64,000 nt of DNA from Nepenthes gracilis (GCA_033239525.1 BSYO01000024.1:2170001-2234000), one strand, 5' to 3'. Numbered from the stretch's first letter, positions 1 through 11,056 are shown. Program-made: numbers and translations. Notes: a model not told the origin generated them from the letters alone.

Positions 1-596
1 AGAAGCTAGGAAATTTGAGAATAATTTTAATATGCTCATAATTAACTTTGTAGTTGTTCGCTAATAATAAATAAAATAAAGAAAGCCTACCAACAACTGT
101 ATCATTAATTAAGCTATTAAGACAACACAACAAATTTTATCCGATAGAGTTTAAAATAGATTAATTATGTGTATTTATAAGTTATTATAATTGTTTTTAC
201 AAATATTCTCAATTCATAATTTTTTTTTTCAAAATTTAAAAAAATTGTTATTACCCATTTATTTTTTACAAATTTTATAAATGATATCACAATTGAAGGT
301 TTGGTATAATGTGAGTATCTAATCAGTCAATCGAGTTGGCATGGCCCCATAGATGTTCATAGTAAGTCCGTTTTTATTCGTTTTAATAAGTTTTAATTTA
401 AAAACTTTTTAAAATTATTAAAAGGTATGATTATCACAAGCTATAAATAAAAAAAAAAATTACTATAAGATATTATATTGAATAAAAAACCCGTTTAATT
501 TTTATGTGTGTCTAAGTTGGAGCAAGTGAGAATGGTATATTTTGTTCCAATTTGAAAGACTAATAGGCCATTAATGACTTAAGAAAGAAGGAAAAT

Positions 597-609
597 TGGG
601 GGGGGGGGG
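597..609 (+). repeat. Poly-G run
   Basis: A mononucleotide G run in AT-rich sequence. The matching site in segment B (about 33756) has only a short run, so the tract expanded in copy A or contracted in B. Confidence 0.6.
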
Positions 610-1296
610 AATAAAATAAAAAAGGTGGTCGTCTTAGAGATAAGTTCACGATTATTAAATAAATTTTTAGGGCAATCTTTGAAATGGTATTTGATACATT
701 TCGGGATTTGAATTTTAGACGAATTTGGATTCCTACTTTAAATCTCCTTACTCGGTTGACTTGAAACACGCGATTCTGATCGATGTCTTCAAAAATTTAG
801 AACCTGCGCATCATAAATAAAGCAGGAGAGTCAAATTACCTACGGAGATTGACCCTCAATAGGCTTTTCGACTCTCAAATCAGAAAAATCTTTCACCATA
901 TCAAAGAAAGTTGTAAAATAAAAATTTTGTCTATATTTGTCTTTGTTTTATGGATCTTTTGTTCTTGTATTTTATTGAATAAGAATGTGTTCTTCTATTC
1001 TATCTATAAGAGTCTCCTTTTATATTATTGGGATCGTTTTTTGTAATACTTGCTTGTTTTGCCCATTTATGTCCGCTCCTGTAACCACCTTTGGATTAGG
1101 ATGGACAATTTTAGATCTAACATAATGGATAGGGTTACCGGTTTACAAGTTAAAATACAAATTGAAATTAACATAGCTTTGGGCCTTGGGATGAATCTAG
1201 CCCATTTCTTACCATATATCGGATTACTTTTCTATTGGGTCTCCTTCTTATTGAGTTATTCCATTTAGATCAGTCCAATCTTAACCGTGCCATTAG

Positions 1297-3003
1297 TGTT
1301 GGGTCGGTATTACGGGCTTGCCTGAAACAGAGGCGTACGAAGAGACGCACAAAAAGGCGAAAAATATTTTCATTTTGGTGGGAAGGCGATTATTGGTGGG
1401 AGTTTTGGGCTCATTACGGAGGAAAACATTCACCCTCCTCCGATAAAGGGCTAACCCCTACACAGGAAAGAGGGCGAAAGGAAGGGGGAAAAACCACTTT
1501 TCGACTCCGCTTTCGGCCAAGTCAGCGGCTCTCTCTCTCTCTCCTCTCTCTGTGTCCTCATCTCCATGAAAGAAGAAGAAACGAAACTCTGCGGGGAGGA
1601 GAGCAGGCCGGTCGGTCGTCGGTGGGCGAGGCAAACCACGGAGCTCTTTCCATCCGATGATCCGTAGCTTTCCCCACTGCCGTCTTTCCCGGAGAAGAAT
1701 AAGGCTGAGCTTTCCTGTGTGACACTCAGCGATTCCCTCTCAAATCGGCCAGGTGGAGCCAAAGCTTCGCTATCCATGGCGGCCCGGCACATTTCCTCCT
1801 TTCGACCCAAGCGGGGCACTCGGCAGTCCCGGTGACCAAATCCTGCAATTCCCCCATTTAGTCGGTGCTAGACGAGTTTTCCGTAACAAGGTTCCATGAA
1901 CCTCCTCCCGGGCGTTGGCTGCTTTGAGAGCCAAATCAAGATAGGGTTTGGGTTCTTTGGGAATGGCGCTCAGCCATTCCTCCCGGCCCGTGGCGAGGCA
2001 GGGAGCATGAAGCTCCCCCAAATAGTGACCGGATACGTGCCCGAATCACACCCAGGCTCCTCACGGTGGCAAAGCCGGCGTTCCCCTAACAAGGAACCCA
2101 AGGCTCGAATATGGAGCAAATCCTTGCTCTGCCATGGCGTCTCGGTTGCCGTCCTCAGTTGAGGGCGAATGAGAGCACTCAGCCCTTCGTTGCGGGAGCT
2201 TAGGGTTCCTGGCACTCATTTGCTTCATCAGAGGCGCCCATCGGCATGAATAAGAAATACCTCGGCCCGATAGAGTAGAGCACTCACCTTGGTGCTAGTC
2301 GCCCGAACTACATAGCACCCCCAGAGGTAATACCTGTGGCTCTTAACCTTACGGGTCCCATTCAGCTTGCTCGGCCGGATGGGCAAGTCAGTATCGGCAG
2401 CCCGCCCGGCTTCGGGCAGATAGGGCCCGATATCTCCATGCTACTTAGGTGTGTCAAATGCTCGGCCAAGGCTCACGGGCACGCCGTCGGCCGGAAGCAA
2501 GGTCCTTTCCAAGTCACCCTCCGCGGGCGCCTCCCAAGCCGTCCTTCGGCGGGCGCGTCTCCCAAGCCGCCCTCGTGGGTGCACCCCAAAGGGATTACCT
2601 CTAAAGCGCCCCTCGGGGCACACTTCCAAACCGCCCTCCACGGGCGCACCTGTAAGCCGCCCCCTGCGGGCACACCTATAAGTCGTCCCTCTGCCGGACG
2701 CACCTCTAAGCCGCCCCTCAACGGGCGCATCCATAGAGCTCATGCCTCCAATCACATCCCTCTCACACTTTCCTCATTCTCGTATCTTACGCATACATTC
2801 CTCCGTTTATTGTAGAAGATATCAGAGCTTGGCGTCGGAGTGTCGGCGGAGATAACCCCTGTCGACCTCGACCTCGTATTTGTTGTTTGTATTGTACGAG
2901 TCAGTTGAGTTATAGGGGCCGGACCCTTCACCGGCGCCACGCGAGCTTAGGAATCCGAAGGCTCCCTGTCCGTCTGCAGCAAGCTGTGGACCGGGGCGCA
3001 ACA
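1297..3003 (+). repeat. Element U, 5' LTR
   Basis: TG...CA terminated block of about 1.7 kb. The last 270 bp (2737-3003) repeat at 3627-3899 with roughly 80% similarity, including the segments around GAGCTCATGCCTC, ACGCATACATTCCTCCG and GGACCCTTCACC. Confidence 0.6.
2528..2733 (+). repeat. 27-bp GC-rich minisatellite in the U LTR
   Basis: About seven imperfect units of 26-28 bp, each containing a version of CTAAGCCGCCC followed by CGGGCGCACC. One longer unit near 2590 carries extra sequence. Related units recur at 3585-3630 in the second LTR copy. Confidence 0.7.
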
Positions 3004-3626
3004 TTGGCAGTGAGTTTGTAAGCGACAAAAGCCTAGCGTCTCCCTTGATACTCAATCTCACATATATAAGCGGACAGCACTCAAGTTTCAGCCAGCGCCA
3101 TGGCTCGAGACCAAGCCTCCTATAAGTGCCGATCCACATTGGGTGACCATGCCAGGAGGCTCAGTTCCTTAACCCCGGATGGCGAGAGAATATCAACATC
3201 GAGCCTTAAATCATTTCCTCATTTGGGCGGGGTGCGTCGGTCGCGGCGACCCTTCATCGATTAAGCCATGCCTAAGGGCTCCTCCCTCTAACCCTAAGAT
3301 GGTGAGGATATCGGCATCATGCTCGCAAGCCACCACGTCGGCCGGGGCGAAGCCCCATGGCGGCGACCTTCCCCCCCCGGTGGCGCGCGAGCGGCGTGAT
3401 CGGCGCTAGGCATGAGAAGCACTCACTATCCGGCGGGGTATATTGGATCCATGTCCCCGAGACCATTCACACTGTAGGAAGGTATAAACCTTTAGAGGCT
3501 TCGCCCCTCAACTCCCCGTGACCCTCCGAAGTGGTATGCATAGACCATATGCAGAAACCACAGGCCAGGACCCCAGTGATTTCCTCTAAGTCGCCTACCG
3601 CGGCGCTGGGTAAGCCGCCCTCAGGC
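3004..3626 (+). other. Element U internal region, no recognised coding sequence
   Basis: GC-rich sequence between the LTR end and the second LTR copy. Short open frames exist but none has a motif I recognise. Some stretches look like diverged LTR sequence, so this may be a rearranged LTR rather than a true internal region. Confidence 0.4.
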
Positions 3627-3899
3627 GCATCCATGGAGCTCATGCCTCTAATCACATCCCTCTCACTCCCTCATTCTGCATTTTACGCATACATTCCTCC
3701 GTTTATTGCAAAAGATATCGACTTGAGTGTCGGAGTGTCGGCGAGGATAACCCCCGTCGGCCTTTGACCTCTTATTTGTTGTTTGTATTATGCAGTCCGA
3801 GGTTTAGAGCTATAGAGACCGGACCCTTCACCAGCCATAGTGAGTTTAGGAATCAAGGCTCCTAATCCGTCTCGGCAACAGCGGACCAGGGGCGTAACA
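3627..3899 (+). repeat. Element U, partial 3' LTR
   Basis: Second copy of the terminal 270 bp of the U LTR, ending GGGGCGTAACA. The upstream part of the LTR is missing or too diverged to recognise. Confidence 0.55.
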
Positions 3900-4802
3900 A
3901 ATTTCATAGTATTTAGGTTAGAAATAAGTAAAAAGAAAATAAAAATAGGGTAAAAAATTAAAATATATTTATCAGTAATTAAATAAAAATTTTTTACTAA
4001 TCAAATCGAATATCTTTAATTATTCCAATAAAATTTATTTATTAATTATTATGACCCACTTTTTTATATCAAATTAGTTAAATTGTTTCCCTTTTTTTTT
4101 TTAATAAAATAGTCATTATTAACTTTTTATGCTAAAAATTAAAAATATAAAATTATCAACCTGATTAAAAAAATTTTCCTAGAAGAGTTGGACTTCAAAT
4201 TACATGACTTTATGGTTATATTAATTCAAATTACACATAGAAGTTTCTCTTTGGTTGTCTTAGGCCGGATTCACTCTTTATTTGATTGGATCATTTGCCC
4301 TAAAAAAATTATTAATATATATAATTTTTAAATATTGAAACTTAAAATTTTTTATCTTTTTAGAATTTTTTTATTAACCTATACTGAATAAATATAGATA
4401 TCCTTGTACTATTTTCATAAAATTTACTACAATTTAAGTAATTAAACAGATTATCAAATTATCATATTATTTTATTTGGTTACCAAAAAAGGATAAATTG
4501 AAATATATTTCATGCCCTACGATTTTTTTTCTTTTACATTTTACTATATTTTTGAGTAATTTCCTTTATAAATTAAAATAAGCATAAAAATAGTTATATA
4601 TATAAATTTATTTAATTTTTAAAAGCTGAATAGAGCCACGTCCTTTACAAAGTCAGTGCAATTGAACTTCACGCATTGATTTGGTAGTTCTATGGATATG
4701 TTTTAAAGTAGACTTTTTCAGCCATGCGAACTAAAACTTTTGAGTAAAGTGCAAGTATGCTTTGTTGAACGAGTCTACTTACCAAATCAGCTTATAAAGT
4801 AC

Positions 4803-5003
4803 GAATGATACGGCATTTTTATTTCAGATTGATTCTTAAAATTATAATTTATTTTGTTTAAAGCGGTCAAAATACAGGTACTTTTGACGTTATTTTCAAG
4901 CTTTGATAATAACGTTATCGTTCGGATCATCGCGATTTTTTATCTAATAAAAATTAGGCTTGGGGCGTCAGCCATCCCCTTAAGATGAATGATACGGTAT
5001 CTC
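4803..5003 (+). repeat. About 186-bp tandem repeat, left part in copy A
   Basis: One full unit (4803-4986) and the first 17 bp of a second, each starting GAATGATACGG. The second unit is split by element S and resumes at 11062. Copy B keeps three intact units at 35322-35880. Confidence 0.75.
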
Positions 5004-5233
5004 GATGCAAACAAGCCGATCCAGATCACGTTGGTCATCGTCGCTACTCGCACCTCAGGTGATCGAGAAATTAAAGTAGCAACGAGGGAGGAGTTGGAAG
5101 GGGAAGAAGGCGACCAGAAGATAGAATTATCAGAGAAGGAGGAAGATTGAGAGAAGAGAGAGAGAACAGGAGCGGAAACGAAATTGTATATTCTTCCTCT
5201 ATATCCACGTTACCCGCCTCTTTATGTGCACAT

Positions 5234-7700
5234 TCATCACGACCAGGAGGGGTGATATCTGTAGTCAAAAATAAAATCAATAATAAGATTTTCATCAACA
5301 ACAACAACCCATCCCGGATGTGACAATCATACAAGCGGGACCTAAAATAAATAAAACCGCACAAGATCTCCGTGGATAAGAATCGGACAAATATAATACG
5401 ACCTGCTAACCACGATCGCGAGGGAGGTATCCATTCTACAACAACTCATCTATAACTTTAATATTTTACATACAATGATCAATGTAAATCATCCGACCAT
5501 AAATAATAACCATACCATATCCTCGAGACGATATGCCAAATATCAAGCTTCTCCACTCGCCAAAGGAATATCAAGGCCCGATCCGTCGAGCTCCTGCAAG
5601 CGTATCCATGCCACTAGTGACGAAGGGATAAAACATGAAAGCGTGAGCCTAGAGGCTCGGCTCAAGCATCATCGTATAAGCGATTGCTCATAAATCGAAG
5701 CGGGGATATCGCATAGCAATCACGTAAAATAAAACTTTGATGTCAGTGAAATCCCACTGAAAATCGAGGAGATGTGTCGTACTAAATCATCGTCTGTAAT
5801 AACTTTCGTCCCTGCAGGACAAAATCATATAAATCACGATCCGGTAAAATCGTGTAGGCGATATCATATCATATGATCAGGGTCGCCCCATAATCGCGAC
5901 CGTCACCACATCCGCGTGGGACACATACCGTTGTCAGGATCTAAAACTCATGTCGAGAAATCAGAAGAATGGAACTAAAACATAAATCAAAACACGTTAG
6001 GGTTTTATCACATCGGCAAATCTGAGACATTCCTATCGCCCATCCATGGGCCAAACCAAATATTTCAAATCACAAGTACACCCAAATACGTGCGGAAATA
6101 CAAAGCATGCACGAAATCGGAGAACCAAAGATCAATGATACCACTTGAGGAAGGGTTACCTCGTCCAGGTAACCACGGCTATATATCGGCTACGGGTTAG
6201 GCGGTAGCTCAAGGACATCCATGTACTCTGTCTCCCATAGATTAGGAACTTGCTCACTATGTTTTACCACCCGCGGCTTTGGGTGCAACCTCAAGTTTTA
6301 GTTATATATTAGGACGATAGAATATATTAGTTTCGTCGATTCCTTACGATGGTTCTCAATTAAATACACGGTGGGGCGAGTCATTTCTACAAATATCTTC
6401 CTTACGGCGGAAGTAGCCTCAACCTTCCTTACGGCGAAGTAGCCAATCATATACGTCCCGTCGGGACAGCCTCCCCGTCGGGAGCGGCGCCACAAATAAC
6501 CAATGCCTCGGATAACAAATCGACCCCTAGGGTCTTGGACCACCATGGTCCCGTGGTGATCCCACCCCTGGCGGCATGCATGGTTAGTGCAAGGCTGGTT
6601 CATGGTCCCACAATATACGGATACACAAACATACATATATATCGTCAAGATTGTCCAAATCCCTCAAATCATAAATACTAGTCTTACAAACCCACACGTA
6701 CAATTAGATAAAACATACATGCATGTATACAATTGATAAATTGAGGGTATTTAAAAATACATGCATGTTAGTAAAATCTCCCACAGTAGTCAAAATGTAT
6801 CAGAAATTAAATCAGACCAAGAATAGGGCTAGAAGATACTTGCCTTAACATCATACTATGCAGATCTGAAGAAAGGATGTCTCGAAGCACTCCAATCTGG
6901 CATTTCTCTCTCCTGCCACCGCGTGCCTCTCTCTCTCCTCCGCGTGCCCTTCCTCTCTCCACCGTGCACGACCTCTGCCGGCCGCTCCGCTGCCGCCGAT
7001 CGACCACCTCGCCACCTCACGTGGCTGTCACCGGCCTCCTCCGCCTCACCCGGCCGTGCCGATGCCGAAGCCGCTGCCGTCTCTCTCCTCGCTGCCGTCG
7101 CCGTCCTCGTCCACCCACGCCGCACCCACAATCGCCTCGGCCCACCACCGTCGCTGCGCCGCGACCTCCGCTCTCACCTTTGAGACCATCGATTTCGCAG
7201 CTCTACCACCTCGAGCGGCCGCCGTCGACTCTCAGGCACGATCTCCCTCACCCATCGCCGCCGCCTCAATCCACCACCGCTGCGGCCTCACCCACGACAA
7301 TCCTGACCTCCCCACAACCACCCACGCCCGATTCCCAGTCTCCTCGTCGCCGCCGCGCCAGCCACACCTCCTCCTTCTCCTCTTCCTCCTTCCTCGCGCG
7401 AGCCACAGATCCCCTTTTCTCCCCTCACTTTCTCTCCCTGACTTTCCTTCTCCTTCCGATTCCCATTTTCTATTCTTCTTTTTTTAACTTTTTATATTAT
7501 TATATATATATATATATATATATAACTTTCATTTATTATTAAATCCAACTTGGCCTCAGGACAACATTACAGCACACTCTAAGGCCCACTCATGACCCCG
7601 ATCGTTTTTGAAAATTTTCTGATATTATAATTTATTTTTTAAATCAAATACCCAAAAATTATAATTAATATTAAAATAATCTAAATGAGATCCGGAATAT
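5234..7700 (-). mobile_element. Nested insertion inside the element S LTR, probably an LTR-type element
   Basis: The region breaks LTR homology, with CACAT present on both sides (5229-5233 and 7701-7705) as a possible target duplication. Read on the minus strand, TGGTATCATTG near 6140 resembles an initiator-Met tRNA primer site. The 1.5 kb to its right ends near a TGATATTCCGG start, like an LTR. The CT-rich block 6880-7480 gives long proline/serine-rich frames on the plus strand, but these are compositional. No gag or pol motif was seen. Class and exact ends are uncertain. Confidence 0.45.
7494..7523 (+). repeat. (TA)n microsatellite
   Basis: Simple TA repeat next to the CT-rich block of the nested insertion. 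Confidence 0.8.
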
Positions 7701-7916
7701 CACATTACCCACCATACATTACCCGCCATACGTTACTCGTCGTCCATAACAATATGCCTAACAAGCAGAATAAAATGACTTGTAACATAATAAAGCAGTG
7801 CACGTGTATTCTAACAATAAAAGCTGTGCACGTGTATCTTAATAATATGTATGCAGTGTATGACTTGTAACAGAAAGCCAACAAATTATATGCTATATAT
7901 AAAATAATAATAATGG

Positions 7917-8380
7917 CTATATATAGTCCTGATATTTCGGTGGAGGCTGCGTTATTTGGGAGCTTTTACGAGTTCTCGGCTGGGTCGGTGGTGCTGGCAT
8001 ATCAGCTGCGATGAGGCCGGTAACATTACCCTCCTTATCGAACACAACCTTGTCCTCAAAGTTGAAAGAAAGAAAAACTTTGTGGAGTGTTGCAATTGGC
8101 TCTTCATGTGGCTTCAACGGCCGACTGTAACCCTTTTGGAAGTTGAGAATCAAACTTGGAGTGAAGGAGTCCACTTCCAGCAGTGCAAACCACTCACCCA
8201 ATGCAGAAAAATTGGCCCACAATTTCGTTGAACAAGTACCCGCAGGTAGAAAATCAAGTAAAGTCAACGTGGGATCATCAGTTGCAACATCACCAACATC
8301 AAGTTGTTGAAGGGGCCCCAAATAAAATGTTACAGCAGCAGTGAACTGAAGTGAACTGAAGTTGTCGAAGTGAACTGAAG
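7917..8380 (-). pseudogene. C-terminal end of a Ty3/gypsy polyprotein (remnant)
   Basis: A minus-strand frame of 168 codons (8423-7917) begins in katanin-like sequence and continues into retrotransposon sequence. Its second half contains NFEDKVVFDKEGNVTG, then a proline/arginine-rich tail with PPKYQDYI. This resembles the ...FHLEDKV... and PP-(K/R)-Y-D tail that closes the integrase/chromodomain region of many plant Ty3/gypsy polyproteins. The frame runs across the purine tract and stops inside the LTR, which fits a pol 3' end. The stretch just after the katanin homology has GTGAACTGAAG repeats. No integrase core is present, so it is a remnant. Confidence 0.6.
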
Positions 8381-8389
8381 TTGAACTAG

Positions 8390-8935
8390 CCCCATATGGC
8401 TCCATAAGCAAGAGTTTTGCCACCCAAACTCCAACAGAGTTTCGAAAATGCCATGTTTACCATCCCATATCAACAGCAACATGACATTGTGTGGGTTCCC
8501 ACGAACAACCCTTCAAATTACCATCATACCCACAAAAGAGGGTCCTCCCATCAGGATGAAAGATTGTTGCATGCACTCCTGTAGCCTCATGCAACAGCTT
8601 CCCAACATTCAGATTCCATACCTTTACAACATTATCTAACCCGCCAGAAACAACCCAGCATCCATTAGGGATAAACTTAATAAAATTAATCCCAAAATCA
8701 TGGTCCTTGTGTGCAGAGCCCAGATACAAAAAACTCTCCCAAATAGGTAGAACTCTACAGTAGTACAATTGGATCTGTGACCGGTGAGAGTCCAAGCCAT
8801 CATTGCCTCTTGCAAATCCCACAGCTTAATTGCATCAGATGTTGCTCCCACAAACACCAAAACCTCTGATGAGTCAAAAGCTACGCATTCAACTAGACTA
8901 ACACGACCACATAAGCTAGCTAGGCATGGACAACT
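8390..8935 (-). pseudogene. Captured fragment of a katanin p80 (KTN80-like) WD40 gene
   Basis: Read on the minus strand, three frames together give the middle and end of the WD40 propeller of the plant katanin regulatory subunit. The visible stretches are VECVAFDSSEVLV, IKLWDLQEA, LTGHRSNCTTVEF, WVVSGGLDNVVKVWNL, GKLLHE, FHPDGRTLFCG, SWEPTQCH and, after a stop, RNSVGVWVA followed by EPYG. Katanin p80 normally targets and regulates the microtubule-severing p60 ATPase. About 16 and 45 codons seem deleted (after the second and third repeats), with frameshifts and a stop at the VDMGW position. The homology is continuous without introns, suggesting capture through RNA. It cannot encode working KTN80. 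Confidence 0.75.
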
Positions 8936-8944
8936 TCCACATGG

Positions 8945-9538
8945 TTGAGCTGATGTTGGCATTTGTCTGTCCCCCACCAACCCACCCAACTCTTCCTTCA
9001 GCTGCTCGATTGCGGCTTCATATCCCAACAAATCAGTGATTCCAGCAGGTACCAATACTTCATGGCGTATCATTACTGCTTGTGCGATTTTAATAGCCCT
9101 TGGGGTAAGCTGCTTTGACCTCGTCGGAATATAAGGAGGAGAATTAGGTGCCAGGGATGATCCACACTTGTAATTAGTGAATATTGTCCCTTCATTGAGC
9201 ATGTGCATCCAGGCTGTTATTTGCTCTGCTCCCAGAATCAGCTTCTTCGAATCCAAAGCACACCAACAATTTTTATCCCTCAATGGATGAATTGATTTAT
9301 TGTCTAGGGCCCGAATTATGTTGGGGTGGAGAAAATTATACGGAAAGTCGGGTTCAGAGGAGATAGTGAGGGGTGCTATAGCCGAGTTGATGTGAGTGGG
9401 TGGCTGGGTAAGTGGGGAATGGGATGGATGAGGTTGCAACGCATCCATTGTATCCTCCCCCAGTTTTGTGGCATTCGGGAACTGCACTAGTGCCCAGTTT
9501 TGAGCAGTTTGGGGTAATTTTTTGAAGATGAGAGCCAT
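8945..9538 (-). pseudogene. Unrecognised ORF portion fused in frame to the KTN80 fragment
   Basis: The first roughly 200 codons of a 300-codon frame (9538-8636) that runs into the WD40 sequence. It contains LTPRAIKIAQAVMIRHE and GYEAAIEQLKEELGG, the latter helical in appearance, and a cysteine-containing KNCWCALDSKK stretch. I do not recognise a family. It could be remodelled gag or a second captured host sequence. The start ATG is arbitrary because the same element is full of frameshifts. Confidence 0.35.
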
Positions 9539-9689
9539 GAATGATGAGAAAGTGGGAGAAACGAGAAGATTTGTGGATGACTCTGTTTGTCATATGATTA
9601 GGGTTGGTGTTTGTGGCGGAGCGTGAGGAATTGGAAAAATTGCGGACAGTCCGTGTTGTTCGATTTGGTTTAGAGAGGGTAGGATTTCA

Positions 9690-10442
9690 TTTATGAATTG
9701 TGAAATTTGTGGTTTAGCGGATGTATCTGTGGCGAATGTAGTTTTTGAAAGAGTTGGAGGATGAGGAGGAATGGTGCGGGTAAGTGAGTGGTTGTTTCGT
9801 CTTGGGACAAAGGGTGATCAATTTCGGTGAGCGTTTGGAAATATGGAAGGCACGTGCACGATGTGTGTTGTCGTTCGGTCACCTCCAACTCCTTGAATGC
9901 GTTCAACTTTCTTTGATGATCTAGGGTTGGAACGAAAATGAAATTTACGTGGAAGGCGGCGAGATGAGGATGAAGGTATGTCGAAGGGGAGGGTGTGAGC
10001 GATGGGAAATTTCAAATGGCAGGGTTGTTGTGCTTTTGTTGTTGTTTGAGTCGGGCTAGAGATTGGCTGAGTTCCACCGGGGATATGGATTTGTCTTTGT
10101 AGTGGAGACCATGGTGGACGCATTGGTGCCTTGTCGGTCGGTAGAAGGCGCAGGTAGTAGAGCAAGGGTTTGAGGGGTTGGGGTTGTCGCCGAGGTTAGC
10201 GAAAAGGGGGATGGAATGGGTAAGAGTGGCAAATTTGATGTGGGTAGGGATTGGCGTTCCAGGCGATTTAGGGATTGGCGCATCTCAGTGAGGGTTTGCC
10301 GTAGTTCGCTGAAGGGGTGTTGGATTTGGTCAGTGGTGGTGGAAAGGGCAGAGAGGCGGTCTGCATGTTCCCTCAGTTCCTGCTGGATGCTTGCAATGAA
10401 TTCATCATGCGCCCAGTACCTCATCGTCATTCCCTCCGCCAT
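9690..10442 (-). pseudogene. gag-like N-terminal remnant of element S
   Basis: A minus-strand ATG at 10442 follows the LTR end (10467) by only 25 bp, the usual place for gag. The first 128 codons begin MAEGMTMRYW and form a predicted coiled coil rich in Q, R, L and E (QQELREHADRLSAL), then a proline/serine/threonine-rich linker. This layout is typical of plant Ty3/gypsy gag starts. Frames shift near 10056 and 9900. I do not see the conserved gag core or a CCHC zinc knuckle. Confidence 0.45.
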
Positions 10443-10466
10443 TGTCTCAATGAGAGCACCAAAAAT

Positions 10467-11056
10467 GATGCAAACAAGCCGATCTGGATCACGTTGGTCC
10501 TGCGTGGGCTACTTGCACCACAGGTGATGCAGAGATTAAAGTAGCAATAGGGGAGGGGGAGTTCTGGAAGGGGGGAAGAAGACGAACTAGAAGATAGAAT
10601 TATCGGAGAAGGAGGAAGATTCGAGAGAAAAGAGAGAGAGAGAGAGAGAGAGAACAGGAGGCAGAACAGAAATTGTATCTTCTTCCTCTATATCCACGTT
10701 ACCCGTCTCTTTATATCCATGTTACCCGCCATACATTATCCGCAGTCCATAATAATATGCCTAACAAGCAGAATAAAATGACTTGTAACAGAATAAAGCA
10801 GTGCACGTGTATCCTAACAATAAAAGCAGTGCACGTGTATCCTAACAATAAAAGCAGTGCACGTGTATCTTAACAATATGTATGCAGTGTATGACTTGTA
10901 ACAGAAAGTCAACAAACTATATGCTATATATAAAATAATAATAATGGCTATATATAGTCCCGATATTTTGGTGGAGGCTGCGTTATTTGGGAGCTTTTAC
11001 GGGTTCTCGGCTGGGTCGGTGGTGCCGGCATATCAACTGCGATGAGGCCAGTAACA
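10467..11056 (-). repeat. Element S, 5' LTR
   Basis: 590-bp LTR; on the minus strand it begins TGTTACTGGCC and ends TTTGCATC, followed by ATTTTTGGTGCTCTC and then the gag ATG. The plus strand contains repeated GCAGTGCACGTGTAT units with CACGTG (G-box) cores near 10801-10870, present in more copies here than in the other LTR. Confidence 0.8.

Larger units (their letters stand above)
1297..3899 (+). mobile_element. Element U: GC-rich LTR-type insertion, probably non-autonomous
   Basis: This 2.6-kb GC-rich block interrupts segment A and is absent from segment B (junction near 34434). It starts TGTTGGGTCGG and ends GGGGCGTAACA, giving TG...CA ends. A first LTR ends at 3003 in GCGCAACA, followed by TTGGCAGTGAG, the usual plant Ty3/gypsy LTR/primer-site transition. 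A second, shorter copy of the LTR end lies at 3627-3899. No gag or pol motif was recognised between them. I could not find a clean target-site duplication: ATTAG on the left, AATTT on the right. It could be a deletion derivative or a recombinant; class Ty3/gypsy is an inference. Confidence 0.6.
5004..8025 (-). repeat. Element S, 3' LTR, interrupted
   Basis: Matches the other LTR (10467-11056) in two blocks: 5004 to about 5233 and about 7701 to 8025. The second block is nearly identical (AATAATAATAATGGCTATAT region); the first is clearly more diverged. Ends GTAACA at 8025, with the purine tract AAGGAGGGTAA of the minus strand just outside it. Confidence 0.8.
5004..11056 (-). mobile_element. 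Element S: Ty3/gypsy-like LTR retrotransposon carrying a host katanin p80 fragment
   Basis: The element is flanked by a perfect 5-bp duplication ATCTC (4999-5003 and 11057-11061). The unoccupied site is preserved once in paralogous segment B (35519-35523). On the minus strand it reads LTR (11056-10467), gag-like start, unrecognised frame, captured KTN80 sequence, the C-terminal end of a Ty3/gypsy polyprotein, a purine tract next to 8026, and the second LTR (8025-5004). That second LTR is itself interrupted at 5234-7700. Protease, reverse transcriptase, RNase H and integrase were not found, so it looks non-autonomous. All frames carry stops or shifts. Confidence 0.8.

Noticed and set aside
2336..2815. 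159-codon open frame in element U
   Set aside because: Produced by the GC-rich minisatellite (repeating KPP and GRT residues); no motif.
6877..7542. 221-codon proline/serine/arginine-rich open frame
   Set aside because: Overlapping long frames in several phases come from CT-rich composition of an LTR-like block; no domain, and it lies in a nested insertion.
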